DNA of 7,972 bases from an uncultured Collinsella sp. (GTDB lineage: Bacteria; Actinomycetota; Coriobacteriia; Coriobacteriales; Coriobacteriaceae), in assembly GCA_902492185.1 (NCBI GenBank), contig CABUKY010000084.1:1-7972 (forward strand), written 5' to 3'. Below are positions 1 through 6,741 of this stretch, piece by piece; within the stretch, counting starts at the first letter, position 1; the number at the start of each line of letters is the position of its first letter. Below the pieces are notes generated by a model. The model ran no database searches. It had not been told where the DNA came from and saw nothing but the letters and a program-made list of their open reading frames with translations. Position numbers and translations under genes: made by a program.

Positions 1-25
1 GTCCCTTGCGGCGTAGTTTTTATTT
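1..25 (+). terminator. Possible right half of a terminator for a plus-strand gene left of the window
   Basis: GTCCCTTGCGGCG (1-13) followed by the T-rich TAGTTTTTATTT (14-25) looks like the descending arm and T-tract of an intrinsic terminator. The matching left arm would lie outside the window, so this is a guess from half a structure. The rest of 1-108 shows only a weak 5-bp stem (67-71 with 78-82) and no clear terminator for purL. Confidence 0.25.
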
Positions 26-108
26 AAGCCGTCCAAGTTTTGGGGTGCAGTTCAGGGTGCCGGTGGCGGGTGTTGTTACCCGAGGGGATTGTACCCGATG
101 GGAAAGGT

Positions 109-3100
109 TTAAGCGAAGTAGGCCACGCCGCTCTCAAAGATCGGCATGAACTTATCGCCGGGGACATGCTCGGGCACGTTGCGGTACAGGCTGTCGCCGC
201 GACGCTCGGCATGGCCCATCTTGCCCAGGACGCGGCCGTCGGGGCTCGTGATGCCCTCGATGGCGAGTGCGGAGCCGTTGGGGTTGACGGAAAGGTCCAT
301 GCTGGGCTTGCCGTCCTCGCCCACGTACTGCGTGGCGACCTGGCCGTTGGCGATCAGCTGGGCGAGCACTTCGTCGTTGGCGACAAAGCGGCCCTCGCCG
401 TGGCTGATGGCGACGGTGTAGGGGTCGTCCAGGCTGCACTGCGACAGCCACGGGGACAGGTTGGACGAGATACGGGTGCGCACCAGACGGCTCTGATGAC
501 GACCGATGGTGTTGAACGTAAGCGTGGGCGCATCAGGCGTGGCGTCGACGATGTCGCCGTAGGGCACCAGACCGAGCTTGATCAGGGCCTGGAAGCCGTT
601 GCAGATGCCCAGCATCAGGCCGTCGCGGGCCTTGAGCAGGTCGCGGACTGCCTCGGTGACCTCGGGAGCGCGGAAGAACGCCGTGATGAACTTGGCGGAG
701 CCATCGGGCTCGTCGCCGCCCGAGAAGCCGCCGGGGATCATGACGATCTGGCTTGCACGGATGCGGCGGGCAAGCTCGTGGGTGCTCTCGGCGACGGCCT
801 CGGGCGTGAGGTTGTTGATCACGAAGGTGTCGGCCTCGGCGCCGGCGGCGCGGAAAGCGCGGGCGCTATCGTACTCGCAGTTGTTGCCGGGGAACACGGG
901 GATTACCACGCGCGGGCGGGCGATCTTGGCGCCGCCGTACACGTGGATATCCTTGGCACGGAAGTCGATGGTCTCGACCTCGGCGGACTCGCCGGCGCTG
1001 CGGTAGGCAAAGACGCCCTCGATGCCGCTCTCCCAGGCTTCCTGGAGCTCGGAGAGCTCGATGACTTCGGAGCCGGTGTCGATGACATAGCCCTCGACGG
1101 TGGTGCCCAGGGGCTCGACGACAACGCCGTTGGCGACCTCGGGCAGCTCGGTATCCTCGGCGAGCTCGACGATAAAGCTGCCGTAGAGCGGGGTGAAGAG
1201 GCTCTCCACGTCCACGTCCTCGGCAAGCTCGATACCAATCTGGTTGCCGACACACATCTTAAAGAGGCTCTCGGCGCCGCAGCCGTAGCCGGGCGTGGAG
1301 ACGGCCAGGGCGTCGCCGGCGGCGGTGAGCGCCTCGACGGCGTCAAATGCGGCGAGCAGCTGCTGGGCATCGGGACGGTAGTCCTGGCCATAGGTGGCGG
1401 GGGCGATGCGGACGACGCGGTGCGTGAGGCCCTTGAACTCGGGGGAGACGGCGCGGGCCGCCTTGCCCACGGCGACAGCGAAGCTGATCAGGGTCGGCGG
1501 AACGTTGAGCTCGCCGGCCTCGTCCTCAAACGAACCGCTCATAGAGTCCTTGCCGCCGATGGCACCGGTACCCAGGTCGACCTGGGCCATAAGGGCACCC
1601 AGGACGGCTGCCATGGGCTTGCCCCAACGCTCGGCCTCGGTGCGCAGGCGCTCAAAGTATTCCTGGAAGGAGAGATAGGCGCGCTTGTGCTCAAAGCCGG
1701 CGGCAACGAGCTTGGCGATGGACTCGACCACGGACAGGTAGGCGCCCGCAAACTGGTCGGCCTCCATCAGGTAGGGGTTGAAGCCCCACGCCATGGCGCT
1801 TGCCGTGGTGGTCTCGCCGTCTACGGGGAACTTGGCGACCATGGCCGAGCTCGGGGTGAGCTGCGTCTTGCCGCCAAAAGGCATAAGCACGGTTGCGGCA
1901 CCGATGGTGGAGTCGAAGCGCTCGGAAAGGCCCTTGTTGGAGGCGACGTTAAGATCGGTGACGAGCGAGGTCATGCGCTCGGCAAGTGTGGTGCCGGCCC
2001 AGCTGGGCTGCCACACGCTGCGGGCGCAGACGTGGGCGACCTGGTGCTTGGGTGCACCGTTGGAGTTGAGGAACTCGCGGGACAAATCGACGATGGCGAC
2101 GCCGTTCCAGGCCATGCGCATGCGCGGCTCGGCGGTAACCTCGGCGATAACGGTTGCCTCCAGGTTCTCCTCGGCGGCGTAGCCCATGAACTCCTCGACG
2201 TCACCGTCGGCGACGGCGCAAGCCATGCGCTCCTGGGACTCGGAAATGGCGAGCTCGGTGCCATCCAGGCCGTCGTACTTCTTGGTCACGGTGTCAAGGT
2301 CGACATACAGGCCGTCGGCAAGCTCACCCACGGCGACCGAGACGCCGCCGGCGCCAAAGTCGTTGCAGCGCTTGATCAGACGGCAGGCGTCGCCGCGGCG
2401 GAACAGACGCTGCAGCTTGCGCTCGACCGGGGCGTTGCCCTTCTGGACCTCGGCACCCGAGGTCTCGATGGACTCGGTGTTCTGGGTCTTTGAGGAGCCG
2501 GTAGCGCCACCGATGCCGTCACGGCCGGTGCGGCCGCCCAGCAGGATGATCTTGTCGGTGGGGGCGGGGCACTCGCGACGAACGTGGTTTGCCGGGGTGG
2601 CGCCCACGACGGCGCCAACTTCCATGCGCTTGGCCACGTAACCGGGGTGATAGAGTTCATTAACCTGACCGGTGGCAAGGCCGATCTGGTTGCCGTAGCT
2701 GGAGTAGCCGGCGGCAGCGGTGGTCACGAGCTTGCGCTGCGGCAGCTTGCCCTCGAGCGTCTCGGAAACCGGGACGGTGGGGTCGCCGGCGCCGGTGACG
2801 CGCATGGCCTGGTACACATAGCTGCGGCCCGAGAGCGGGTCGCGGATAGCGCCGCCCACGCAGGTGGCGGCACCGCCGAAGGGCTCGATCTCGGTCGGGT
2901 GGTTGTGGGTCTCGTTCTTAAACAGGAACAGCCAGTCCTGGTCCTCGCCGTCGACATCGACCTTCACCTTGACGGTGCAGGCGTTGATCTCCTCGGACTC
3001 GTCGACATCGGTCATGACGCCGGTCTTCTTAAGGTACTTGGCGCCGATGGTGCCCATGTCCATGAGGCAGACGGGCTTGGCGTCGCGGCCGAGTTCGTGG

Positions 3101-3855
3101 CGCATCTCCATGTAGCGGTCGAAGGCTTGCTGCACCACGGCGTCGTCGATCGTCACGTCGTCCAGGACGGTGCCGAAGGTGGTGTGGCGGCAGTGATCGG
3201 ACCAGTAGGTGTCGATCACGCGGATCTCGGTGATGGTGGGGTCGCGGTCCTCATCGCGGAAGTACTGCTGGCAGAAGGCGATGTCCGCCTCGTCCATGGC
3301 AAGGCCGCGATCGGCGATAAAGGCGGCAAGGCCGGCCTCGTCGAGCTCGCGGAAGCCGTCGAGCACCTCGACGGGCTGGGGCTCGGGAGTCTCCATGTAC
3401 AGCGTCTCGGGCAGGTCGAGCGAGGCGATGCGCGCCTCGACGGGGTTCACCACGTAGTGCTTGATGGCATCGATGGCGGCCTCGTCCAGAGCGCCCGAGA
3501 TCATATAGACCTTGGCGGAGCGCACGGCGGGGCGCTCGCCCTGGCTGATGAGCTGCACGCACTCGCTGGCGGAGTCGGCGCGCTGGTCAAACTGGCCAGG
3601 CAGGAATTCGACGGCAAAGACGGCGCCATCGCTTGCGGGGAGCTCGTCGTAGGTCACATCGACCTGGGGCTCGCTAAAGACGGTCGGCACGCAGGAGCGG
3701 AAAAGCTCCTCGTCGATGCCCTCGACGTCGTAGCGGTTGATGATCCTCAGGGCCTCGATGCCCTTGATGCCGAGAATTTCGGTCAGCTCGCCCTTGAGCT
3801 GCTGAGCCTCGACGTCGAACCCGGGTTTCTTCTCCACGTAGATACGAGAGACCAT
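109..3855 (-). CDS. purL: Phosphoribosylformylglycinamidine (FGAM) synthase, single-chain PurL with fused glutamine amidotransferase
   Basis: This enzyme converts FGAR, ATP and glutamine to FGAM in the fourth step of cytosolic de novo purine synthesis. The 1248-residue product has the layout of the single-chain clostridial-type enzyme, slightly shorter than the roughly 1295-residue E. coli protein. A PurS-like N-terminal part covers about residues 1-200. The SDHCRHTTF motif is at 219-227. The ATP/FGAR-binding segment FKNETHNHPTEIEPFGG is at 312-328, followed by GGRTGRDGIGGATGSS at 440-455, NDFGAGGVSVAVGELADG at 498-515 and GGKDSMSGSF at 767-776. The class I glutaminase domain starts near residue 980. 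It has PGGFSGGDE (1041-1049), the nucleophile Cys1085 in GICNGFQ, and His1152/Glu1154 in SHGEGRF. All catalytic motifs are present, so the gene looks intact. The ATG is preceded by an AGGA-type ribosome site, and TAA ends the frame at 109-111. No other pur gene is visible. The function call is near certain. Confidence 0.98.
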   Translation of the reverse strand: MVSRIYVEKKPGFDVEAQQLKGELTEILGIKGIEALRIINRYDVEGIDEELFRSCVPTVFSEPQVDVTYDELPASDGAVFAVEFLPGQFDQRADSASECVQLISQGERPAVRSAKVYMISGALDEAAIDAIKHYVVNPVEARIASLDLPETLYMETPEPQPVEVLDGFRELDEAGLAAFIADRGLAMDEADIAFCQQYFRDEDRDPTITEIRVIDTYWSDHCRHTTFGTVLDDVTIDDAVVQQAFDRYMEMRHELGRDAKPVCLMDMGTIGAKYLKKTGVMTDVDESEEINACTVKVKVDVDGEDQDWLFLFKNETHNHPTEIEPFGGAATCVGGAIRDPLSGRSYVYQAMRVTGAGDPTVPVSETLEGKLPQRKLVTTAAAGYSSYGNQIGLATGQVNELYHPGYVAKRMEVGAVVGATPANHVRRECPAPTDKIILLGGRTGRDGIGGATGSSKTQNTESIETSGAEVQKGNAPVERKLQRLFRRGDACRLIKRCNDFGAGGVSVAVGELADGLYVDLDTVTKKYDGLDGTELAISESQERMACAVADGDVEEFMGYAAEENLEATVIAEVTAEPRMRMAWNGVAIVDLSREFLNSNGAPKHQVAHVCARSVWQPSWAGTTLAERMTSLVTDLNVASNKGLSERFDSTIGAATVLMPFGGKTQLTPSSAMVAKFPVDGETTTASAMAWGFNPYLMEADQFAGAYLSVVESIAKLVAAGFEHKRAYLSFQEYFERLRTEAERWGKPMAAVLGALMAQVDLGTGAIGGKDSMSGSFEDEAGELNVPPTLISFAVAVGKAARAVSPEFKGLTHRVVRIAPATYGQDYRPDAQQLLAAFDAVEALTAAGDALAVSTPGYGCGAESLFKMCVGNQIGIELAEDVDVESLFTPLYGSFIVELAEDTELPEVANGVVVEPLGTTVEGYVIDTGSEVIELSELQEAWESGIEGVFAYRSAGESAEVETIDFRAKDIHVYGGAKIARPRVVIPVFPGNNCEYDSARAFRAAGAEADTFVINNLTPEAVAESTHELARRIRASQIVMIPGGFSGGDEPDGSAKFITAFFRAPEVTEAVRDLLKARDGLMLGICNGFQALIKLGLVPYGDIVDATPDAPTLTFNTIGRHQSRLVRTRISSNLSPWLSQCSLDDPYTVAISHGEGRFVANDEVLAQLIANGQVATQYVGEDGKPSMDLSVNPNGSALAIEGITSPDGRVLGKMGHAERRGDSLYRNVPEHVPGDKFMPIFESGVAYFA

Positions 3856-3859
3856 TGGT

Positions 3860-3866
3860 TCCTGCC
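3860..3866 (-). promoter_or_regulatory. Ribosome binding site of purL
   Basis: On the minus strand GGCAGGA lies four bases before the ATG whose first base is at 3855. A second purine run, AGGAAGG, lies just upstream at 3867-3873. Together they support this start, which gives the expected N-terminus beginning MVSRIYVEKK. Confidence 0.6.
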
Positions 3867-4026
3867 TTCCTGATCGGTTGGGCGTACGGTACGGTATGCG
3901 GCAGCGGTCGGTTTACGGGACAAGCCTCGCGGTCGCCTTGAGCCACATGTTTGTAAACCTCACTATGATACGACAGCTCGCGGCGCGTTGAGGACGGCGA
4001 GGGTGCTACAGTGAAGCGCAAACAAG

Positions 4027-4033
4027 AGAAAGG
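4027..4033 (+). promoter_or_regulatory. Ribosome binding site of the antiporter gene
   Basis: AGAAAGG ends six bases before the ATG at 4040. This fixes the start, so the protein begins MAFVSLAIIA with a hydrophobic first membrane segment. Confidence 0.6.
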
Positions 4034-4039
4034 CATCAC

Positions 4040-5602
4040 ATGGCATTCGTTTCGCTCGCCATCATCGCACTCGTGGCCTTTGCGAGTCCTTTTATCGCCT
4101 CGGCGATTCCCGGAAAACCCGTTCCCGAGACGGTCTTTTTGCTCGTGCTCGGCGCGGTGCTGGGACCCCATATGCTCGGCGTCATCCATGTAGATGCCGA
4201 GGTCTCGCTTGTGTCCGAGCTGGGCCTGGCCTTCTTGTTCCTGCTTGCCGGCTTTGAGATCGACCCCAAGAGCATCACGGGCGTCGAGGGGCGCTACGGC
4301 TTGGCGACGTGGGTCGTCACGTTTGGTATCGCCTGGCTTGCCGTACGCTTTACCCCGTGGTTCTCGGTCAGTCATTTCGACGGTATCGCCGTGACGCTTG
4401 CCCTCACTTCGACGGCGCTCGGTACGCTCGTGCCCATCATGCGTGAGCGCTCGCTCACCGGCACGCGCGTGGGCGACTCGATTCTCGCGTATGGCACTTG
4501 GGGTGAGCTCGGCCCTGTGCTTGCCATGTCGGTGCTGCTGTCTGCCCGCACCGGCATCCAAACGCTTGTGATCCTTGGCTTGTTTGCGGTGGTCTGCGTG
4601 TTGCTGGCCGTGGTCCCGAGCCGCTCCAAGCGCGTCGGCAGCCGCTTCTTTGCGTTTGTCGAGGAACGCGCCGATACCACGTCGCAGACCTTCGTGCGCC
4701 TGACGGTGCTCATCCTGGTCACGCTCGTGGCGTTCTCGGCTGTCTTTGATCTCGACATCGTGTTGGGTTCTTTTGCCGCCGGCTTTGTCTTGCGCTACAT
4801 CATCCCCGAGGGCAACCATACGCTCGAGACCAAGCTCGATGGCCTGGCCTACGGCTTTTTGATTCCGGTATTCTTTACCGTATCGGGCGCAAAGATCGAT
4901 CTGACGGCCGTGGCGTCGCGCCCGGGTCTGCTCGTGGGCTTTATCGTGGCGTTGTTGATTATTCGTGCCGTTCCCATTCTCATCTCTATGAGCATTTGTC
5001 CTGCGACGCGCGATGTGTCGGCGTATGGTCGCATTACCGTGGCCCTGTACTGCACCACGGCCCTGCCGATCATCGTTGCCGTGACAAGCGTTGCCGTCAA
5101 CGCGGGCGCGCTGTCGCAAGATATTGCGTCGGTCATGGTTGCCGCCGGTGCCATCACGGTGTTTTTGATGCCGTTGCTCGCGCAGCTCTTCTACCGCGTG
5201 GTCGACGCCGCGCCGGTCGCCGCCGTGGCAGAAGTTGCCGAGCATCCATCCGATGCGCTCGACATCCTGCGCGCCCATCACGATTTGGCGAGCCTGCTCG
5301 CACGTGAGCACGAGCTGCTGACTTCGCATGGCCATGGTCGCGTATTCGAGGGCTTGCCTACGCTCGATACGATTGCCGAGCGTCTTTCCGCCGAGGCGGC
5401 GAGCGGCCATATCGATGCCCGTATTGTGGACGCGGCACATCTTCTTGCCGATAAGACCTATGGAGACGAGGTCGACCCGTCCGAGCTGACTCCGCGCGAG
5501 CGTCGCCGCCTGGAGCGCGCCAAGCTCGCCGTGCGCGAATACCGCCGCCGCATGCTGGAGCTCTATGCAAGAGAAGAAGCCGAGGACGACGACGGCAAGT
5601 AG
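4040..5602 (+). CDS. CPA2/Kef-type monovalent cation:proton antiporter
   Basis: This is a 520-residue integral membrane protein, likely exchanging Na+ or K+ for H+ across the cytoplasmic membrane for pH and ion homeostasis. About 13 hydrophobic segments cover residues 3-385, as in NapA/GerN-like proteins. Family signatures are LGAVLGPHMLGVI (37-49), LGLAFLFLLAGFEID (61-75), ALTSTALGTLVPIMRE (121-136), LGSFAAGFVLR (242-252) and PVFFTVSGAKIDL (276-288). In the sixth segment the Gln-Asp pair common in CPA2 proteins is replaced by GELG (155-158), so Glu156 is the likely ion-site acid. Residues from about 390 to 520 form a soluble tail with a strongly charged helical end (RERRRLERAKLAVREYRRR, 486-504). 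No RCK/TrkA-N nucleotide-binding domain is visible, unlike KefB/KefC. The gene is alone on its strand, divergent from purL and convergent with the SDR gene. The family is confident, but the substrate ion is unknown. Confidence 0.88.
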   Translation: MAFVSLAIIALVAFASPFIASAIPGKPVPETVFLLVLGAVLGPHMLGVIHVDAEVSLVSELGLAFLFLLAGFEIDPKSITGVEGRYGLATWVVTFGIAWLAVRFTPWFSVSHFDGIAVTLALTSTALGTLVPIMRERSLTGTRVGDSILAYGTWGELGPVLAMSVLLSARTGIQTLVILGLFAVVCVLLAVVPSRSKRVGSRFFAFVEERADTTSQTFVRLTVLILVTLVAFSAVFDLDIVLGSFAAGFVLRYIIPEGNHTLETKLDGLAYGFLIPVFFTVSGAKIDLTAVASRPGLLVGFIVALLIIRAVPILISMSICPATRDVSAYGRITVALYCTTALPIIVAVTSVAVNAGALSQDIASVMVAAGAITVFLMPLLAQLFYRVVDAAPVAAVAEVAEHPSDALDILRAHHDLASLLAREHELLTSHGHGRVFEGLPTLDTIAERLSAEAASGHIDARIVDAAHLLADKTYGDEVDPSELTPRERRRLERAKLAVREYRRRMLELYAREEAEDDDGK

Positions 5603-5616
5603 TCGATACTCTCTCG

Positions 5617-5850
5617 GGGAAGCCGCGTCCTGCTTTGAAGGCTCGGAACGGGATGTGGTTTCCGAAACGGGGGCCGTTGGGAAACTGTGTCCCGGAATGG
5701 GCGCTCAGAGTGGGATGCAGTTTCCGCGAGAGACCCGTTGCGGAAACGGTATCCCAGAATCGGCGTTCAAAACGGGGCGCTCTTTCCGAAACGTGGCCCT
5801 GAGGGAAGCTGCGTCCCGGTCTGAGTCGGAATTCCGGGACACAGCTTCCC
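5617..5850. repeat. Tandem array of a degenerate 62-bp unit made of alternating inverted half-sites
   Basis: Four copies start at 5617, 5679, 5741 and 5803. They align without gaps over their first 48 bases: copies 1 and 2 share 32 of 48 positions, and copies 2 and 3 share 35 of 48. Each copy has a forward half-site (consensus GGGAARCTGYGTCCC) and, 30-33 bp on, a half-site of the opposite orientation (for example GGGATGCAGTTTCC). Half-sites lie at 5617-5630, 5650-5663, 5679-5693, 5712-5725, 5742-5755, 5774-5787, 5803-5817 and 5836-5850. The unit length is not a multiple of three, so a repeated peptide is not the reason for its conservation. The array fills most of the gap between two converging genes. 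The layout is like BIME/REP mosaics or a multi-site protein-binding array. The family is unknown to me. Confidence 0.85.
5803..5850. other. Long hairpin formed by the last repeat copy
   Basis: The arms 5803-5819 (GGGAAGCTGCGTCCCGG) and 5834-5850 (CCGGGACACAGCTTCCC) are complementary at 16 of 17 positions, with one C/A mismatch, around a 14-base loop. It has no T-run right after it on either strand, so by itself it is not a canonical intrinsic terminator. It could protect the 3' end of antiporter mRNA or be recognised by a protein. Confidence 0.8.
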
Positions 5851-5860
5851 TTTCAAACAG

Positions 5861-5906
5861 AAGAAGGCGCGCTGCCTGCAGTTGATGCAGACGGCGCGCC
5901 TTCTTT
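5861..5906. terminator. Bidirectional rho-independent terminator shared by the antiporter and SDR genes
   Basis: A perfect 12-bp stem, AAGAAGGCGCGC (5861-5872) with GCGCGCCTTCTT (5894-5905), encloses a second 5-bp stem, CTGCA (5876-5880) with TGCAG (5886-5890), around the loop GTTGA. Downstream on the plus strand is TTCTTTGTT, and on the minus strand TTCTTCTGTTT, so both sides are T-rich. It stands 258 bp after the antiporter stop and 42 bp after the SDR stop, between converging genes. Antiporter transcripts ending here would carry the whole repeat array as 3' UTR. Confidence 0.85.
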
Positions 5907-5947
5907 GTTGGACTATGTTGAGGCTGGGAGCTGAGGCTTGCGGTCCC

Positions 5948-6697
5948 TTAAGAGCGGGCGGCTCCGTCGACGGGGAGCACGGCGCCCGTGACATAGGAGG
6001 ACATGTCGCTCGCTAGGAAAACGAAGGCGTTGGCGACGTCCTCGGGCTCGCCCATGCGGCCGAGCGGAATGGTGGCGATGATGGGCTTGATGACCTCTTC
6101 GGGAAGGTTGGCGACCATATCGGTCTTGGTCACGCCGGGAGCGACAGCGTTGACGCGAATGCCCATGGGGGCGAGCTCGCGCGAGAGCGACTGGACCATA
6201 CCGTTGACGGCGAACTTGGACGTGGGATAGCCAACGCCGGAGGGCTGACCGTACTTGGCGACCATCGAGCTCGTGGTGGTGATGGTGCCGCCGTGGCCTG
6301 CCTCGGCCATAATCTTGGCAGCGGCTTGGTGGCCGTTAAAGACGGCGACGACGTTGAGGTCCATGACCTTGGCGAACTCTTCGGCCGTGTACTCCAGAAG
6401 CGGCGAGCGCTGGGAGATGCCGGCGTTGTTAACGACCGTGTCCAGGCCACCCATGTCGGCGGCTGCCTCGGTAAAGGCCTCGGTTACGGCCTCGAGCGAG
6501 GTGAGGTCGCAGGTGCGGCCCCAGACCTTGGCCTCGGGATAGGCTGCGGCCAGCTTTTCAACGGCGGCGTCGGCAGTCTCCTGACGCGAGCCAAAGACCG
6601 TGACGGCGGCGCCCTCCTCGATAAAGCGACAGGCGATGGCATAGCCGATACCGCGCGTGCCTCCGGTGATGATTGCTTTCTTGCCCTCGAGCAACAT
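5948..6697 (-). CDS. SDR-family NAD(P)-dependent oxidoreductase (FabG/BaiA-like)
   Basis: This is a 249-residue classical SDR, a cytosolic oxidoreductase of a hydroxyl/keto substrate. It shows the cofactor glycine motif TGGTRGIG (11-18), NNAG (90-93), structural Asn115, the catalytic Ser144, Tyr157 and Lys161, and PG (187-188) before the substrate loop. The frame is open further upstream to 6769, but the ATG at 6695-6697 is preferred: AGAGGAAG sits just before it, and the protein then begins at the usual point (MLLEGKKAIITGG). The automatic name would be 3-oxoacyl-ACP reductase. From memory, however, the length, the FG-x-x-QE segment, DLTS, VFNG, SGVGYP-x-SK and the ending VDGA-x-R resemble BaiA 3-alpha-hydroxysteroid dehydrogenases more than E. 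coli FabG. Arg38 after the second strand and Thr41 suggest NADP rather than NAD. No fatty-acid or bile-acid genes are adjacent, so the substrate is open. The family is certain. Confidence 0.93.
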   Translation of the reverse strand: MLLEGKKAIITGGTRGIGYAIACRFIEEGAAVTVFGSRQETADAAVEKLAAAYPEAKVWGRTCDLTSLEAVTEAFTEAAADMGGLDTVVNNAGISQRSPLLEYTAEEFAKVMDLNVVAVFNGHQAAAKIMAEAGHGGTITTTSSMVAKYGQPSGVGYPTSKFAVNGMVQSLSRELAPMGIRVNAVAPGVTKTDMVANLPEEVIKPIIATIPLGRMGEPEDVANAFVFLASDMSSYVTGAVLPVDGAARS

Positions 6698-6701
6698 GGT
6701 G

Positions 6702-6709
6702 CTTCCTCT
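6702..6709 (-). promoter_or_regulatory. Ribosome binding site that decides the SDR start
   Basis: AGAGGAAG on the minus strand ends four bases before the ATG at 6695-6697. It rules in the 249-residue form over the upstream in-frame starts at 6712 and 6769, which would add non-SDR residues rich in Pro and Cys. Confidence 0.7.
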
Positions 6710-6741
6710 CATCGCGGGCGGACATTCGCAGCACAGCGTAG

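Larger units (their letters stand above)
3856..4039. promoter_or_regulatory. Divergent promoter region between purL and the antiporter gene
   Basis: This 184-bp gap must hold promoters in both directions. For the antiporter, the best -10 by eye is TATGAT at 3964-3969, but the nearest -35-like hexamer, TTGAGC at 3938-3943, gives a long 20-bp spacer. An alternative is the extended -10 TGCTACAGT at 4004-4012, which has no good -35. For purL I see no convincing -35/-10 pair. The gap also holds a perfect 7-bp inverted repeat, GGTTTAC (3910-3916) and GTAAACC (3953-3959), with inner CAAG (3921-3924) and CTTG (3937-3940) arms. This could fold in the purL leader or act as an operator. No recognised riboswitch fold or PurR box was found. 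Confidence 0.3.

Noticed and set aside
40..2493. An 817-codon plus-strand open frame, continued by a 429-codon frame at 2584-3873, antisense to purL
   Set aside because: It is a mirror of purL codon use: in GC-rich genes the complementary stops are rare. The translation is a low-complexity Gly/Ala/Asp/Leu/Val/His-rich sequence with no recognisable domain, while purL on the other strand has every catalytic motif.
3864..3990. Purine riboswitch or PurR operator in front of purL
   Set aside because: No purine-riboswitch core or known PurR box was visible. Only an unassigned inverted repeat is present, which is reported separately.
3674..5440. A 588-codon minus-strand open frame across the antiporter and the purL start
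   Set aside because: The product is Arg/His/Asp/Gly-rich with no domain, overlaps the confident antiporter gene and the purL promoter region, and lacks a convincing ribosome site.
5617..5850. CRISPR array
   Set aside because: The units are degenerate and alternate in orientation, with no identical repeats or unique spacers and no cas genes nearby.
5565..5885. A 106-codon plus-strand frame running through the repeat array
   Set aside because: The 62-bp unit is not a multiple of three, so each copy is read in a different frame. The frame starts inside the antiporter gene and runs into the terminator. It is noncoding repeat DNA that happens to be open.
5767..5994. A 75-codon minus-strand frame over the end of the SDR gene, the terminator and the repeats
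   Set aside because: It crosses a strong terminator and overlaps the SDR C-terminus in another frame, with no recognisable protein features.
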